From Rheum nobile (taxonomy: Eukaryota; Streptophyta; Magnoliopsida; Caryophyllales; Polygonaceae): 64,000 bases of DNA. Under the pieces are notes generated by a model. The model worked only from the letters and a program-made list of their open reading frames with translations, had not been told where the DNA came from and ran no database searches. Location: positions 6,200,001 through 6,264,000 of the forward strand of contig WOAB01000583.1 in the NCBI GenBank assembly GCA_027886185.1, written 5' to 3'. The position numbers and the translations under genes were made by a program. Of the stretch, positions 45,247-56,262 are shown piece by piece. Every line of letters begins with the position of its first letter. The stretch's first letter is position 1.

Positions 45247-47333
45247 TGTTTTGGGGCAAAAAGATCAATCAACCTAAATCGCCTTAGACGGGGTAACGAG
45301 TCAATCGGATAGTATAAAATAAACCCAAACCAAATGAACAATCAACCAAGTATGAAATAGATGCGAAATTATAGTATGATATATTGATTGAATGATGACA
45401 GGAATGAATCGATGTACAACTTATCCTTGAGGAATAAGGGATCAGGTCTTGTCCGATCGGCTATTCTGATGGCTCGACCAGCTGTAATCAGACAATGCCC
45501 TAGGGGAATTGAACGAGGATCGATATGCTAGCAAGTTTTTTCGAGAGCTGAGTAGGTGAGTGTTGTTCGTAGACGTGTCGTGTGTCGATCATCCTTTCAT
45601 GGTCTATTTATGGTATCTTCTCCTTCTTCCATTACTGTTGATAATCACTACTTTGTAGGGCTTAAGTAAGAGTTATTAGAGGTTTTATTGGTGTCATTCG
45701 GGTAGATTTAGACACATTCATGTATATGGTGTTTGGGGGCGGTATTGGTGTTTTTGGAGGTGTTTGAGCGGTTTTGGAGATCATATGAGACACTGAGGAG
45801 GAAGCCACCAGTAGTAGGCGCCAAGGGAGTGCAATGAAGAGTAGAAGAACAATGTGCTGAATTCAATTAGTTCGTTCTCTCTACTCCGATGTCCAAATGG
45901 AGTGATTCCAATTTGAGGAGTTAGATCTTGAAGTCTATTGCAAGTCCTCAAAATATGAGCGCAATCCGAGTTGGGAATCAAACGTTATGGCGTTTTTACG
46001 GAAGTGTCGGAGGAGCTGAACCGAAGAACGGCGACCGCTGTAATTACGGCGCCCGCCGTGAACCTTACGGCGCCTGCCGCATTTGGCTTTCCACCGACCT
46101 TGGCTACGAAGTGATTACGGCGACCGCCGTTTAATTGCGGCGCCCACCGCATTTACGGCGATCGCCGTGGGATATGCGGCGACCGCCGCCGATGTCAGAA
46201 GCCCGCCGAACGTGTTTTCCATATTTGTTTTATTTGGATTATTTTTATTAATTTTTATTATTTCGTTTTAGGTTAACTTAGCTTTATTTTCCTTTAGTAT
46301 TTAAGGGTTGAGAAAAAAGGCTTGCTGGCCTATCTTGAATCTTCTATCTATCTCGGAACCCTAGTTTTATTTCTTACGTATTTCCCTTGCTATGAAGGAC
46401 TAAGCCTCTCTTGCTTAGTCAGACATTGAAGCTCTTCGTTTGATTCAGTTGTAAGTTTCTTACTTTTAATCTATTGCTTTGGCTTTTATCTTTTCTCTTG
46501 CTTGAATCTTATGATTGATATTGGTAATTTCTAGTCTGATCAACTAGGGTTTGTTGGTATTTATCTATTGCTAGGTCTAGATTGTTACTGGTTGAGCATA
46601 TCTATTCCTTAGTAGCAACTGCATCGTGTTAGTAACTGGTTGTGCTAATCTTATGCAGAAGAGAATTGATTTGCATCTTAGGGTAAAAACTGGTTGTTTT
46701 ATTCTAGGTTGTGTCCAACTATATTCATATCCATAAAGCTGCTGTTAAATTGAATCTTGATAGTTTCAGGGTTGTTTAATTAGTTAGTTCTAATAGTATC
46801 TGGTTGTGCTATTAGATACTTTTGAAAAGGAATTGGAATTGCCATTGCATGCGATTTTGAGTGGTTTAGATCAACTTGTCATTCGATTAGTGGATATTGT
46901 TTGACTAAGTGCCTTCCCCATACTTGATTTCAGCACTTTAATTGCTTACTTACTTTTGCATGCTTGGTTACTCTACAAACAAACAAAATCCCCCCCTTTG
47001 GTTACTTCAATTGACATACACTTTACATACTGCGATAGATTGTGTTTCCCTGTGGATCGACCCTTACTTGCCTAAGATTGCGTTTTAGGTTTTGTTTGGA
47101 TTTCTTGCATAGTAGGAATTGGAACGACAAAATTCCTGTTATCAACTGTCTTCGTGATATTCTCCATTTATTCCTATACGTGATCTCCGAGATTCTTCTT
47201 TTATGGCATCATAATCTTGTGCTTGATTTTGTTACCGTTTGCCTTTGATCGAGCAATTAATGCTCTGGGCGAAATTCTCGGGGGTGGTCAAATCCCATGC
47301 ATTCGAGGAGCGTCTGACGCCTCTCTTCAGTCT
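45247..47333 (-). repeat. Tat2 5' LTR, split and truncated
   Basis: The segment 45247-45638 matches the start of the 33877-34527 LTR. The Athila-like LTR follows, and 47145-47333 continues the Tat LTR up to tcttcagtct. About 90 bases of the LTR end are missing. Confidence 0.85.
45639..47144 (+). mobile_element. Solo LTR, Athila-like Ty3/gypsy
   Basis: 1506 bp from tgataatcac to cctgttatca, with a perfect target duplication ACTGT (45634-45638 and 47145-47149). The end region has ccctgtggatcgacccttac, a feature of Athila-type LTRs. GC modules of the gcggcgaccgccg type fill 46028-46210. The Athila assignment is from these signatures only. Confidence 0.75.
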
Positions 47334-49550
47334 ATGATGTTGAAGGGCACATATATGTGTTCGGCATCATCCCATCTCTTGCCAAAATCTACCGTACATT
47401 CACCTTTCATGTACTTCATCACTACATCCTCACCTTTACGTGGAAAGTCGTTATGGAAACGATTGAACTCAGTGGTGACCAAGGTTGTCCAGAAGGTGTC
47501 AAGCACTAACACCTTCAAAAACCGCTCCGGATCCTCTGAAATCCTGTAACGATAAAGGAACATCATTTGCTCTAGATGTTGTAATGGTGCAACAATGTTA
47601 ATTTATCCACTGAAAACGATGTTACAATTGCATAATATTTTGAAAGGATGCATATGAATATTACCTCCCTGTAACCAATCCTTGGGGGCAAACAATTTCT
47701 CAAAGAATTTCTTATCCACTCCATGCCCATTCGGTCCAATTCGGGGTTCAATACTGCGTGATATTCAAACATACATTCATTTGAATAAAAAATAAGGCAA
47801 ACAAGTTAACATTTAGACTTTTTCAAGACAAGGGCATACATTTCAGGACAGAATGGTACATATATAGGCGATATTACACAGAAATATATTCCAGTCAGAC
47901 TACGTTATTTTCAGGTCATTATATTGATAGTCAAGCCATATATCCTTTTGTCAGTCCAAAAGGAAGCATTTTCAGGTCATTATTAAGTTAAGTAGATTGG
48001 TTCTCACTAACCTCTCACTTTGCCTCTTCAGAAACTCCCATTTCATACTCTCCCTCTTCAGACTCATCCTCTTCGTCAATTTCAGACTATGACTCATCAG
48101 CCTCATCTGTTGACTTCACTTTCCTCATCATGCTCTTCTGGTGTTCTTTAATGTTTGGTTCATCATCACTTTCATCCTCCTCAGCCTATGGATCCTCCTC
48201 AGCCTCCGACTCTTGTAGGCATATATATACACATTAAACATTCATTGTCTACAAATGTGAACAAATTAAGCCATTCATACCTTTTTATCAGTGGATGAAG
48301 AGGCCACTTTTGTATGGGCTTTGCCTCTTTTTTCCTTCTTTAACCCAAGGACTTCCTCCCTTAATAGATCGTACTTTTCATCCAGATTTTGCATCCTTTC
48401 AAGCAATTCATTCAAACAACACATGACTTGCCTCTGGTCCAAACCCTCAATGTTTGTAGCTTGCCCTCCCTTACCAACTCCCTTATCCTTTTTACCAGCC
48501 CTCTTTCTTTTTGGCTTCAGCTGCTTAACAATCTCATCCAAGGACTTGTCTCCTTCCTCCTCCAGTAATAGCTTTCTCCCCAAGTCCTCTCCGTCCTCCT
48601 CAGCAAGGATCTGTTTAGCAGCATAAGTCCCCTCTAGGGCATCCATAGCCAAATCCAAGCTCGGCCTACTTATTTTCAGCCACCTCACACCTCGGGGTTG
48701 CACTGGTTTATTAAGCGTATGGGCAAAAGTTTTGCCAATATGGGGCACTGTCTCGTATAATCATATCTGAAACAAACATAATTGAAATTAAACCACTATT
48801 ATGACCAACAAATTAACCTAAAATTTTACATATTCAACTACTAACACATTACCTGAAACACCATTAGGAAACCACTTATGGTGTATCCTACTCTGGCTTT
48901 GTCAGAAACTGCAAGTGCAGCCTTAACTAACTTCAGTCTTGTGTCCAAAGCAACATCCAGACTTTGATGGAGATCAATATAAGCACTCTTACCCCATGGG
49001 AAATTATTGAAACAATCCAAGTCTTGGATCAATTTCACATGTAAGGGTCTGACCTTCCTCTTCTTATCACCTCCCAGTACAACACCCTCCAGAATTAACA
49101 ACAAAGCCATCTTCAACTTGAATACATTGTCCTCCCGATACGAGATGAACTTGATTAAAAGGTTAGAGATTGTAATACTCTTCACACCAAAAAAATCAAA
49201 CACTGCTTTTTTATCATCCAATATGTCCTCCTCATCCGGCATGCCACAATTCAGTCTTGTTATAAGTCTAAACTCCTCCATTGAAAACCTACATGGTTTT
49301 CCACCCAAATCATACCATGTCTCCCACTTCTTTTTTGTCTCCAATTGCCTAAACAAAACATGGTGAATCAACTGTGCAGACAACTTCAAGTTCTTTATTA
49401 TTTTTATAATTGGGCCAAAGGGCCCATGTAGAACTGTTTGCCAGTCTACACAAGTTAATGTGTTCTCAATAGAAGTCAGATATTGAAGCCCTGAATTCTT
49501 ATTGATCCGACAAAAAAAACTCCTCTCTATGCCACTTGTACTTTATCTGT
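47334..49550 (-). pseudogene. DUF1985-Ulp1 protease gene, copy B, central exons
   Basis: Read on the minus strand. The DUF1985 domain is at about 49550-48841 (HGPFGPIIKIIKNLKLSAQL, then PCRFSMEEFRLITRLNCGMP). It is followed by 48760-48275 (VPHIGKTFAHTLNK, then a Lys/Glu-rich coiled coil with DQRQVMCCLNELLERMQ), an acidic exon (about 48230-48010, with stops), an exon with YHAVLNPELDR (47772-47662) and the N-terminal protease part (47566-47360, KRWDDAEHIYVPFNI). Then the Tat2 junction. The DUF1985 plus C48 architecture is typical of Kaonashi MULE proteins. A frameshift near 49500 and stops in the acidic exon suggest decay. The catalytic His lies in the lost 47 bp at the Tat2 junction. Confidence 0.85.
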
Positions 49551-49777
49551 AAAGAATGACATTCACAAATACATGACATTCATAATCACATAAAAAAAAT
49601 GCACCATCTTACTTTGTCAGGTAAGATATTGGTTTTTCAGGACAAGTAAATCTTTGTCAGGTACGATATATGTTTTTCAGGACAAATAAAACTTTATCGG
49701 ACTACATTTGGATTTGTCAGGTGAAATGGAAGTTCTTCAGGTCACTCAGGCTACTATGATATTTACATTGTCACCAA
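49551..49777. other. Intron-like spacer of Ulp1 copy B with TCAGG words
   Basis: About 227 bp that hold at least five words such as tttgtcaggtaagatat, tttttcaggacaa, tttgtcaggtacgatat, tttttcaggacaa and cttcaggtca (49613-49742). No coding potential. Confidence 0.65.
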
Positions 49778-50148
49778 TGTTCTAAAAGACGCTAGGCGGG
49801 AGCTTGGAGGTGATGGGGGGCCTAGCGCCTAGGCGGCTAGGCGGGGGCCTAGGCGGATTAGAAATGTATCGGAAAAATTGGAAGAATTGATTGCTTTGAA
49901 GCAAAAAGTGGGAAGAATTGGAAAATTTTGAAGAAATTGAAAACAAAAAACACAAAATAGGAATAAACATAATCCGCCTAGACCCACCTAGGCCCCGCCT
50001 AGACCTGCCTAGTCCCGCCTAAACCCGGCTAGACCCGCCTAGCCCGACTTGCCCGCCTAGACCCCGCCTAGCCCGCCTAGCCGCCTAGCCATTCCGATTT
50101 GGCCAAAATCGGGACGGTGCCGGGCCGCCTAGCCCGATTTTTAGAACA
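49778..50148. mobile_element. 371-bp MITE-like element built of CCTAGGCGG words
   Basis: Terminal inverted repeats tgttctaaaa and ttttagaaca (49778-49787, 50139-50148) are each followed by a gctaggcgg-type word. The left part carries cctaggcggctaggcggg. The right part (about 49974-50135) is an array of ccgcctag(a)cc units of 9-12 bp. It lies in the Ulp1 copy B intron. No clear target duplication. Confidence 0.75.
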
Positions 50149-50801
50149 GTGACTGTCACAATCTTTAAAGTTCACCATAACCCCTACAATTTTGTATCAA
50201 CATGAATCACCATAACCCCTACAATTTTGTATCAACATGAATCACCATAACCCCTAAATTTGGATTTATCAAGTCATTCAAGCTACTATGATATCTAATC
50301 AAACATCTAAATATATATGTTTTTCAGATTACTTGTGTGTTTGTCGGGTGAAATAGACTTATTTCATGTAATGTAGTTTATACGTAGCCACACTTTCTGA
50401 GGTCATAACAACACATTCTCCACAACACATGCAACACATTGTCAGGCAATTTCTACGTTTTTCAGGTTATATCACACAACAACACTTTACAGCAACATTT
50501 TATCAAACTTTATGAAGCTTTTATATCCTACCCCAATTTGAGGCAAGTACAAAGTGTGTCAGGATATTATGAGATTTTTCATACATGATTTGAGATGCAA
50601 AGTTTTTCAAGCAACTACGAAGTTCTCTAGGTTATATCACACAACAACACTCTCCATCCTCTATTTTTTATAGAGTAATTCATGCTCTATTTTTCATTAC
50701 CAGCATGCAGTTTATCCAGACATAAACCTAGCATGCATCAATAATTTCAGACAAAATTAGACTTTTTTCAAGTAAGTAAAGACTTATTCAAGAGAACTAA
50801 C
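50149..50801. other. Large intron of Ulp1 copy B, left part
   Basis: AT-rich noncoding DNA with two copies of atgaatcaccataacccct (about 50203 and 50237). It also has several TCAGG words (tttttcagat, gtttgtcgggtg, tttttcaggtta). No gene. Confidence 0.55.
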
Positions 50802-51083
50802 CCCGCCAACCGACTTCGATGGCTTCCTCCTCGACCTCTTTGCTGTGGGTTCTTCAGCCTCAGACAATCTCGATTTCTTCTTCTGTATCAGAACGACTGG
50901 ACTGGGTGAATCTTCTTCCTCTGGAGAGTTGTAGGCTCTCTTCATTCTTCCACTCTTCACTTTCGAGGGTTCTGGACGCGGTTGTTCTTCTGGGTCTTCA
51001 ACCCTCTTTCTCTTCGCAACAGTCGCCGACTTCGCCTTCTCTTCTCTGGCTTTCGCTGATTTCAACCCTCCTGTCTTTACCAT
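50802..51083 (-). pseudogene. Ulp1-like gene, copy B, first exon
   Basis: It begins MVKTGGLKSAKAREEKAKSA at 51083 and is rich in Lys, Arg, Ser, Pro and Glu, like a nuclear basic N-terminus. It ends in RKPSKSVGG before a donor (gttagt) at 50801. This exon is open, with no break. It gives the start of the DUF1985-Ulp1 protein, which the window does not show for copy A. Confidence 0.7.
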
Positions 51084-51767
51084 TGTCGATTTGGGGATTT
51101 ATGTTTAGGGTGTTGTCGCTCGATTTAGGGCTTTAGGAAAAAGAGCTTTGGGGAGGTTAGGTTCAGGTGAAAAATGGAACTGTTGTTCTTGAGAAGTCGA
51201 AAAGGTTTGAGGAAGAAAGGGAAAAGGGAAAGGATTTGGAGAAGTCGGAAAATGGAATTGCTGCAATGGGGAGGCTATTGTCTACCAGTTGAACATGTAG
51301 GAGGATTAGGCCAAATTTTAAACGATTTTTTATTAACCGCATTCATAAACACCATTAACCATCTTTTTGTTTTTTGAAAAAGTTTTATTCACATTTTATT
51401 TTACCTTTTTTGTTTTGTAACTTTTTGGTAGTTTTACAATATTTTGAAAGTGACGGTACTTTTGCAAATAACTATGCAAAAGTCGATAGTTTTTGCAATT
51501 CCGCCTATTAAAAAAGTAGTCATATCTATAGAAAAGATTAAGTCAATTGATAATACGTTGTGTTGACATGTATATTTATTTTTGATGAAGTTATTTTCCA
51601 ACTTATTATTGAGCCATATCCCCTACTCATTGGATGTCCTTTTTTCACTCATTTTTTAGGATTATAGTTATTGATGGTTTTCATATTTATTGACGTAGAT
51701 TTTCTTCTTTTTCATTCCAACAACGTCATTCAATTGGATATTCTTCATTTTCTTTATTTGTTACTGT
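51084..51767. other. Region upstream of Ulp1 copy B, with presumed MULE end
   Basis: It contains the presumed promoter and the outer end of MULE copy B. I could not define a terminal inverted repeat that matches the other end near 10430; only cttttttcaa-like similarity is present. An open frame at 51174-51377 has no support. Confidence 0.45.
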
Positions 51768-52062
51768 TAGGGGTGTTCAATTCATGTCCGGACCGGACCG
51801 GGGAAATTACGGTCCGGTCTCCGGTCCGGATATTTTCCTTAATCCGGTTCCGGTCCGGTTCAAACCGGGAAAAAAAACGGTCTGGACCGGTTGAACCGTT
51901 TTTTTTTTTAAATAAAAATAAAATAAGTTAGGAGTATAAATGTTTTTTAGATATTAAATAAAAAATTATTTTATTTTTTAAAAGTAAGTTTCGGTCTTAA
52001 TCAGTCTTTGGTCCAGACTTTTGAAAAAATCTGATCCGGTCCGGACTGGATGAACACCCCTA
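51768..52062. mobile_element. hAT-type MITE, 295 bp
   Basis: Ends are taggggtgttcaattcatg and tggatgaacacccccta-like, with an exact 8-bp target duplication gttactgt (51760-51767, 52063-52070). The interior has many ccggtccgg words near the left end. The 8-bp duplication and taggggtg ends fit the hAT superfamily. Confidence 0.88.
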
Positions 52063-52070
52063 GTTACTGT

Positions 52071-54649
52071 TGTTTAGTTCCCAACTTAGATCTTGTAATT
52101 TCTTTATTTTTTATTTATTTGTTGGTGTTGTTTAGTTCATAACTTAGATCTTGTAATTGGTTCTATTCAAAGCGCTCTAAGTTGTCGCATTTGGTAACTC
52201 ATGTGATCATGTTAAAAACTTTAAACCGTGGAGTGCATCATGTGAAGTACTTCAATTAAATTATACAAATGTTATTTACAAAATAAATGTTATGATAAAA
52301 GTGTGAAGTTTTGAACTATACATAGGTGTACTCGAATTAAAATGAACATGTATTTTCCAATTTATGATTTCCACTACTAGCTTAGAATAAACTTCTTAAA
52401 TTGCACAAAATCACTAAGGTTTACGTTCATACGTGTTAGAAATATATTAAATTGATAGTGCAATTGAATTTCTTATTTGTTGGTCTGGAGGTTTTCAGTG
52501 CGACATTCATGAAGTCCATTTTGTGAAAAGCTTTCCTTCATTTCATTCATGTTTGTGAAGATGTAGTAAATGTATAAGACGTATATTTTATGTGATTGGT
52601 GTTTTCTTGTACTTTTATCAATTATAAATTATTTTTGATGTCGTCGTTGCTCATTAGTTTTATACAGAAGTTTTTCGCCAAACTCATATTTCAGTTAAAC
52701 TAAATTATATAGCACCTAACTTATTTGTTAATACATAAATTGCATTACCCGTGCATGGCATGTGCATTACACTAGTCTATGTTATTTTGGAATTTGTGTA
52801 CTATATAAAAAGTATTCTGAAAAATATTTATTTGTAAAAAATATGTGTGCACCAAATATATTGGTTTTAAGTAAACTATTTATAATAAAACATGATATAA
52901 TAATGTAATGGCCAAACAAACTCATAACTATTCCCTTTTTTTAAAAAAATTAACATATTTATTATGAATATAATTGTTAATCTAGAATATTATATTTTTT
53001 AAAATCTACAATCTAATAATTATTCACTTATTTTTAACTAATGAATAAAGAGAATTTACATAGATTATATCAATATGTGCAACTTCGAATAACAAATCCC
53101 GTAATCACCAATAAATCATTACCTAAAACTCTAAAATAACAAATATTTCTTAATAAAAATTAAAGGTTAAAACGTCACTTATTTGTTAACGGATGGAGTA
53201 TTTATTAGTTGCTACTATTCTTTTTTAAACTTGAATTTATTTAACTATTAGTTTAATAATACTTACTACCTCAAATCTAAATTAAGTGTCATTTTAGCAT
53301 TTAAATGTTAATCAACTTTATATGCGTTTAGGATTTCTAGGCAATTAATTAAGCGAGATTTATGAGAATTTGTAATAAGCTTCATTTTTATATAAGGTTA
53401 TGAAGGTAATATTTTTTAAAATTTTAATAAAAGCTATGACATTTATTACATTATTCCATATGGAAATAGATTAATCAAATTCTTATCCTGAGTCAGTTAT
53501 CTCTATAAGTCATGGTTCATTTAAATTTATTTTAACATTATGTTAATGTTAGTTTAAATAAACTTATCATTTTAACATAAATTATTTAAATTAGAATTAA
53601 CAATATATTAATTATGATTTAAATATGGTTAAACTTATTAGAAAATGTGACTTAAGCTTAGAACAAGCCTAATTAAAACTTTCTTTCATCCTAAATTTGG
53701 TTAAGATGTATAATTAAACTTTGGATAATATTATAAATAAGTTTTGATTTTTTTTTTGATTTTTAAATTTTAAAATACGGGTACTTTTTCCAGAAATTGA
53801 AAAGTTGGACAAAAATTTATAATTAAGCCAAATTAATCGGGTCCCGATCGCTAAAACTCCCAGCCCTCTTCAACCTTCTTTCACATGGTCTAGGGTTGTC
53901 TTCAATGGCAAAATTCGACTCGATTGTTCAAATTAAATTGTGGGTTTTGTAGATAAGGTCGTCACGCATTAAAGCTCTCAATTAATTGGCGTGATTAATG
54001 ACGTAAACGCCGGGATTTAATCCGATAACCAATTATCGATTTTTGGTTCGTTCGAAGTTAATTCTTGAAAATTCGGTCATATCTGAATGAATTGGGGGCG
54101 ATTATTACGCGATTGTGTCGGTGAAGTTATGGGTAAGATGCTGAAGACGATGGCATTCTTGTAACTTTTTCCATTTTTATTAATTTCGGATATTTTATTA
54201 AATATAGGTTAATTTAATAATTTATTAGGGTAATTTAATAATTAAATGGGTAAAATATATAATTAGGAATATTAGTTTATTGAATTTAGTTGGGTTAATT
54301 TTAATAAGGTTTTAAATTACCTAATTAAGTTAACGAGGTAATTAAATTATAAAATGTGCACATATAGTTTATAAATAATTACACTTATTAATAGGGTTTA
54401 AAATAAATTAATTTTGGTCAATTTATTTTAATTAGGTTGTTGATTTATGATTAAAGGAAATAATCATAATGTCCGACAATTGATTTAGTTGTGGTTAAAT
54501 CAATTTAATAGGAATCGATGCGAGTAACGTTCAATTTTCGTTTATGAATAAATTATCTATTTATGATTTATTTTTGTGTAAATTGGGTACGTCTTGGAAT
54601 CTCTATTAGGAACGGAAACGAACTAGGAATCCAGTTTGTTGGTTAAAAG
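52071..54649. other. AT-rich desert with possible Stowaway remnants
   Basis: About 2.6 kb with no convincing gene. A gttaacggatggagta word (about 53196-53210) and a tactacctcaaatctaaatt word (53267) resemble Stowaway MITE ends. Some direct AT repeats occur (about 54180-54320). The right part (after 53800) may be the U3 start of the LTR that follows, but I cannot show it. Confidence 0.45.
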
Positions 54650-55960
54650 CAATTTCTCTGTAAGACGTAAGCCGACAACTTAACTTGAGGTAAGTGGCGG
54701 TTCACTCTTGCATTTAATATCATATTTTTCTTAATTTCCAATTAATTAAATTGGGATAAAGATTGTTATATTCTGTTTTGGAACTTATGTGTTATAATGG
54801 TGTGGTAAAATATGCCTTATATACTAGGTTGTATATATTGTTAGAGATGACACTTTATTATTACCGTTTGGTGATAGTTGGACTTTGGTGTGAAAATTGG
54901 TGTGGACCTATATGCATAATTTGTCTTAATACTTTTGGTCATGATCGTACCCTTATTCAAATATAAGTGGTCGTGCACTTAGCTAGTGCAGTTATTCGGG
55001 ATCCGTCCCGTGATATCTCTTGTATCGAGATAGTGTGGATTAAAAGCTTTAACGTAAAATGCACGTTTTGAAACTAAATAAGATAAGTACTTTAGTGACA
55101 TAAGTACTTTAGTGACATAATTACTAAACTTCAGGCGAGAAGTACAACGTGGAAGCCGCTCGGGCTCTTGTCTAAGTAAGTCCTCTTTCCAATCTGAATT
55201 TGCACAACACGCATACAGTGAGGTTGATTGAGGACCTAATTAGTCAATTGAGTCGTTTTAAAAATCTTGGTGTGTAATAATTATAAATGTTCCCAAACAA
55301 ATACATATAATTCCCATAAGACTCAATTTCATTGGAGTCTTCTCTTAAATCATACATTTTTTTATGTTTCTGTGGAAGTATTGTAATTATATACCGTTTA
55401 GTATTATTCGAGAAATAATGGTAGTGACTATATACGACTACACAAAACCTCACGTAAAATACCCTTGCATAGTCTTTCATTGGACTAGCCAACCTTTTAT
55501 TTTCCTTGCATGGTTGGATGGTGTCATCCGTCTCATACGGCACATTGGTTGTTTGTCTCAGGCTATTTCGAAGTAATGAATCGAAGAAGAAGGCTTGTAG
55601 TTGAAGTTGTGTTTCGAAGTATAATTTTAAAGTTGTGTTTCGAAGTATAATTTTGAAGTTGTTTGGTATCGATTTCTTCTTAATAAATGTAATAGACAAT
55701 AATATCTAGATCACCTACACATGTATTTATGGCTTATGTAAAGTCTTCCGCTATAATTTCATATTGTTTTGTAAAACTAGTCTTCTCAATTTACGATGGG
55801 AAATTTTAATAGAGACTGAGCATTTTCTTCACAAGTCTTCCGTTGTTGATTCATTTTATTATCAATGTATTCCGTTATCAAAAGACTGAGCATTTTCTTC
55901 ACAAGTCTTCCGTTGTAAAACGATCGATAGTGTGACGAGGAATCTGGAAGAGGCAAAAGC
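54650..55960 (+). mobile_element. Eroded Tekay-like LTR
   Basis: Same orientation and order as 3591-5998: ttgaggtaagtggcggttca (54684), a lone gttgtatatattgttagag repeat, gtgcacttagctagtgcagt (54972), gaaactaaataagataagta (55070), ccttgcatagtctttcattg (55461) and catggttggatggtgtcatc (55508). Both ends are lost to decay. It also has internal direct repeats (ttgtgtttcgaagtataatt, 55604 and 55634; gactgagcattttcttcaca, 55826 and 55881). Confidence 0.7.
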
Positions 55961-56025
55961 GCCTACATAAGTTTCTTCTTTTGATAATACAAAAAACATA
56001 TCAATGTCAGCCTCTATAATATTTA

Positions 56026-56185
56026 TGTTAGAAAGTTATTATTGGATTAACTAAAATTATTATTAGATTAGTTAAAACTAAATTAGCTATAATTGAATTC
56101 TCTTTTTGTGGTTGAGATTTGAGAATTTCTCATTTGATTTATTGAAAGAAAAGAAAATATATAAGTTCAAACACATATTCTAAAC
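56026..56185 (+). repeat. 5' LTR of the copia element
   Basis: About 160 bp, starting tgttagaaagttatt and ending near ttctaaac, so it has short inverted ends. The right boundary is uncertain by a few bases because the 3' LTR is absent. Confidence 0.55.
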
Positions 56186-56191
56186 TTATTA

Positions 56192-56204
56192 TGGTATTAA
56201 AGCC
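56192..56204 (+). promoter_or_regulatory. Primer-binding site of the copia element
   Basis: The sequence tggtattaaagcc resembles the tRNA-Met-type site (tggtatcaaagcc) used by many plant copia elements. Confidence 0.65.
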
Positions 56205-56262
56205 AAAGAGCTCATAACAAATTTGTTATCGTCGGGGCTCTTGTTGTTAATCGAATTTATCA

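Larger units (their letters stand above)
33877..47333 (-). mobile_element. Tat-lineage Ty3/gypsy element Tat2, right end truncated
   Basis: Coding direction is minus. The 3' LTR is 33877-34527 and the 5' LTR is 45247-45638 plus 47145-47333, split by an Athila-like solo LTR. Inside, left to right: antisense ORF (+) split by a Tekay-like solo LTR, paired stem-loops, integrase, aRNH, RNase H, RT, protease and gag (-), primer-binding site. It is the same family as Tat1 but a different subfamily. The last part of the 5' LTR and about 47 bp of the Ulp1 gene are missing at 47333, so the second duplication (gtcac) is lost. Confidence 0.88.

Noticed and set aside
51174..51377. Small plus-strand frame upstream of Ulp1 copy B
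   Set aside because: No conserved partner near copy A, no domain, and it lies on the promoter side.
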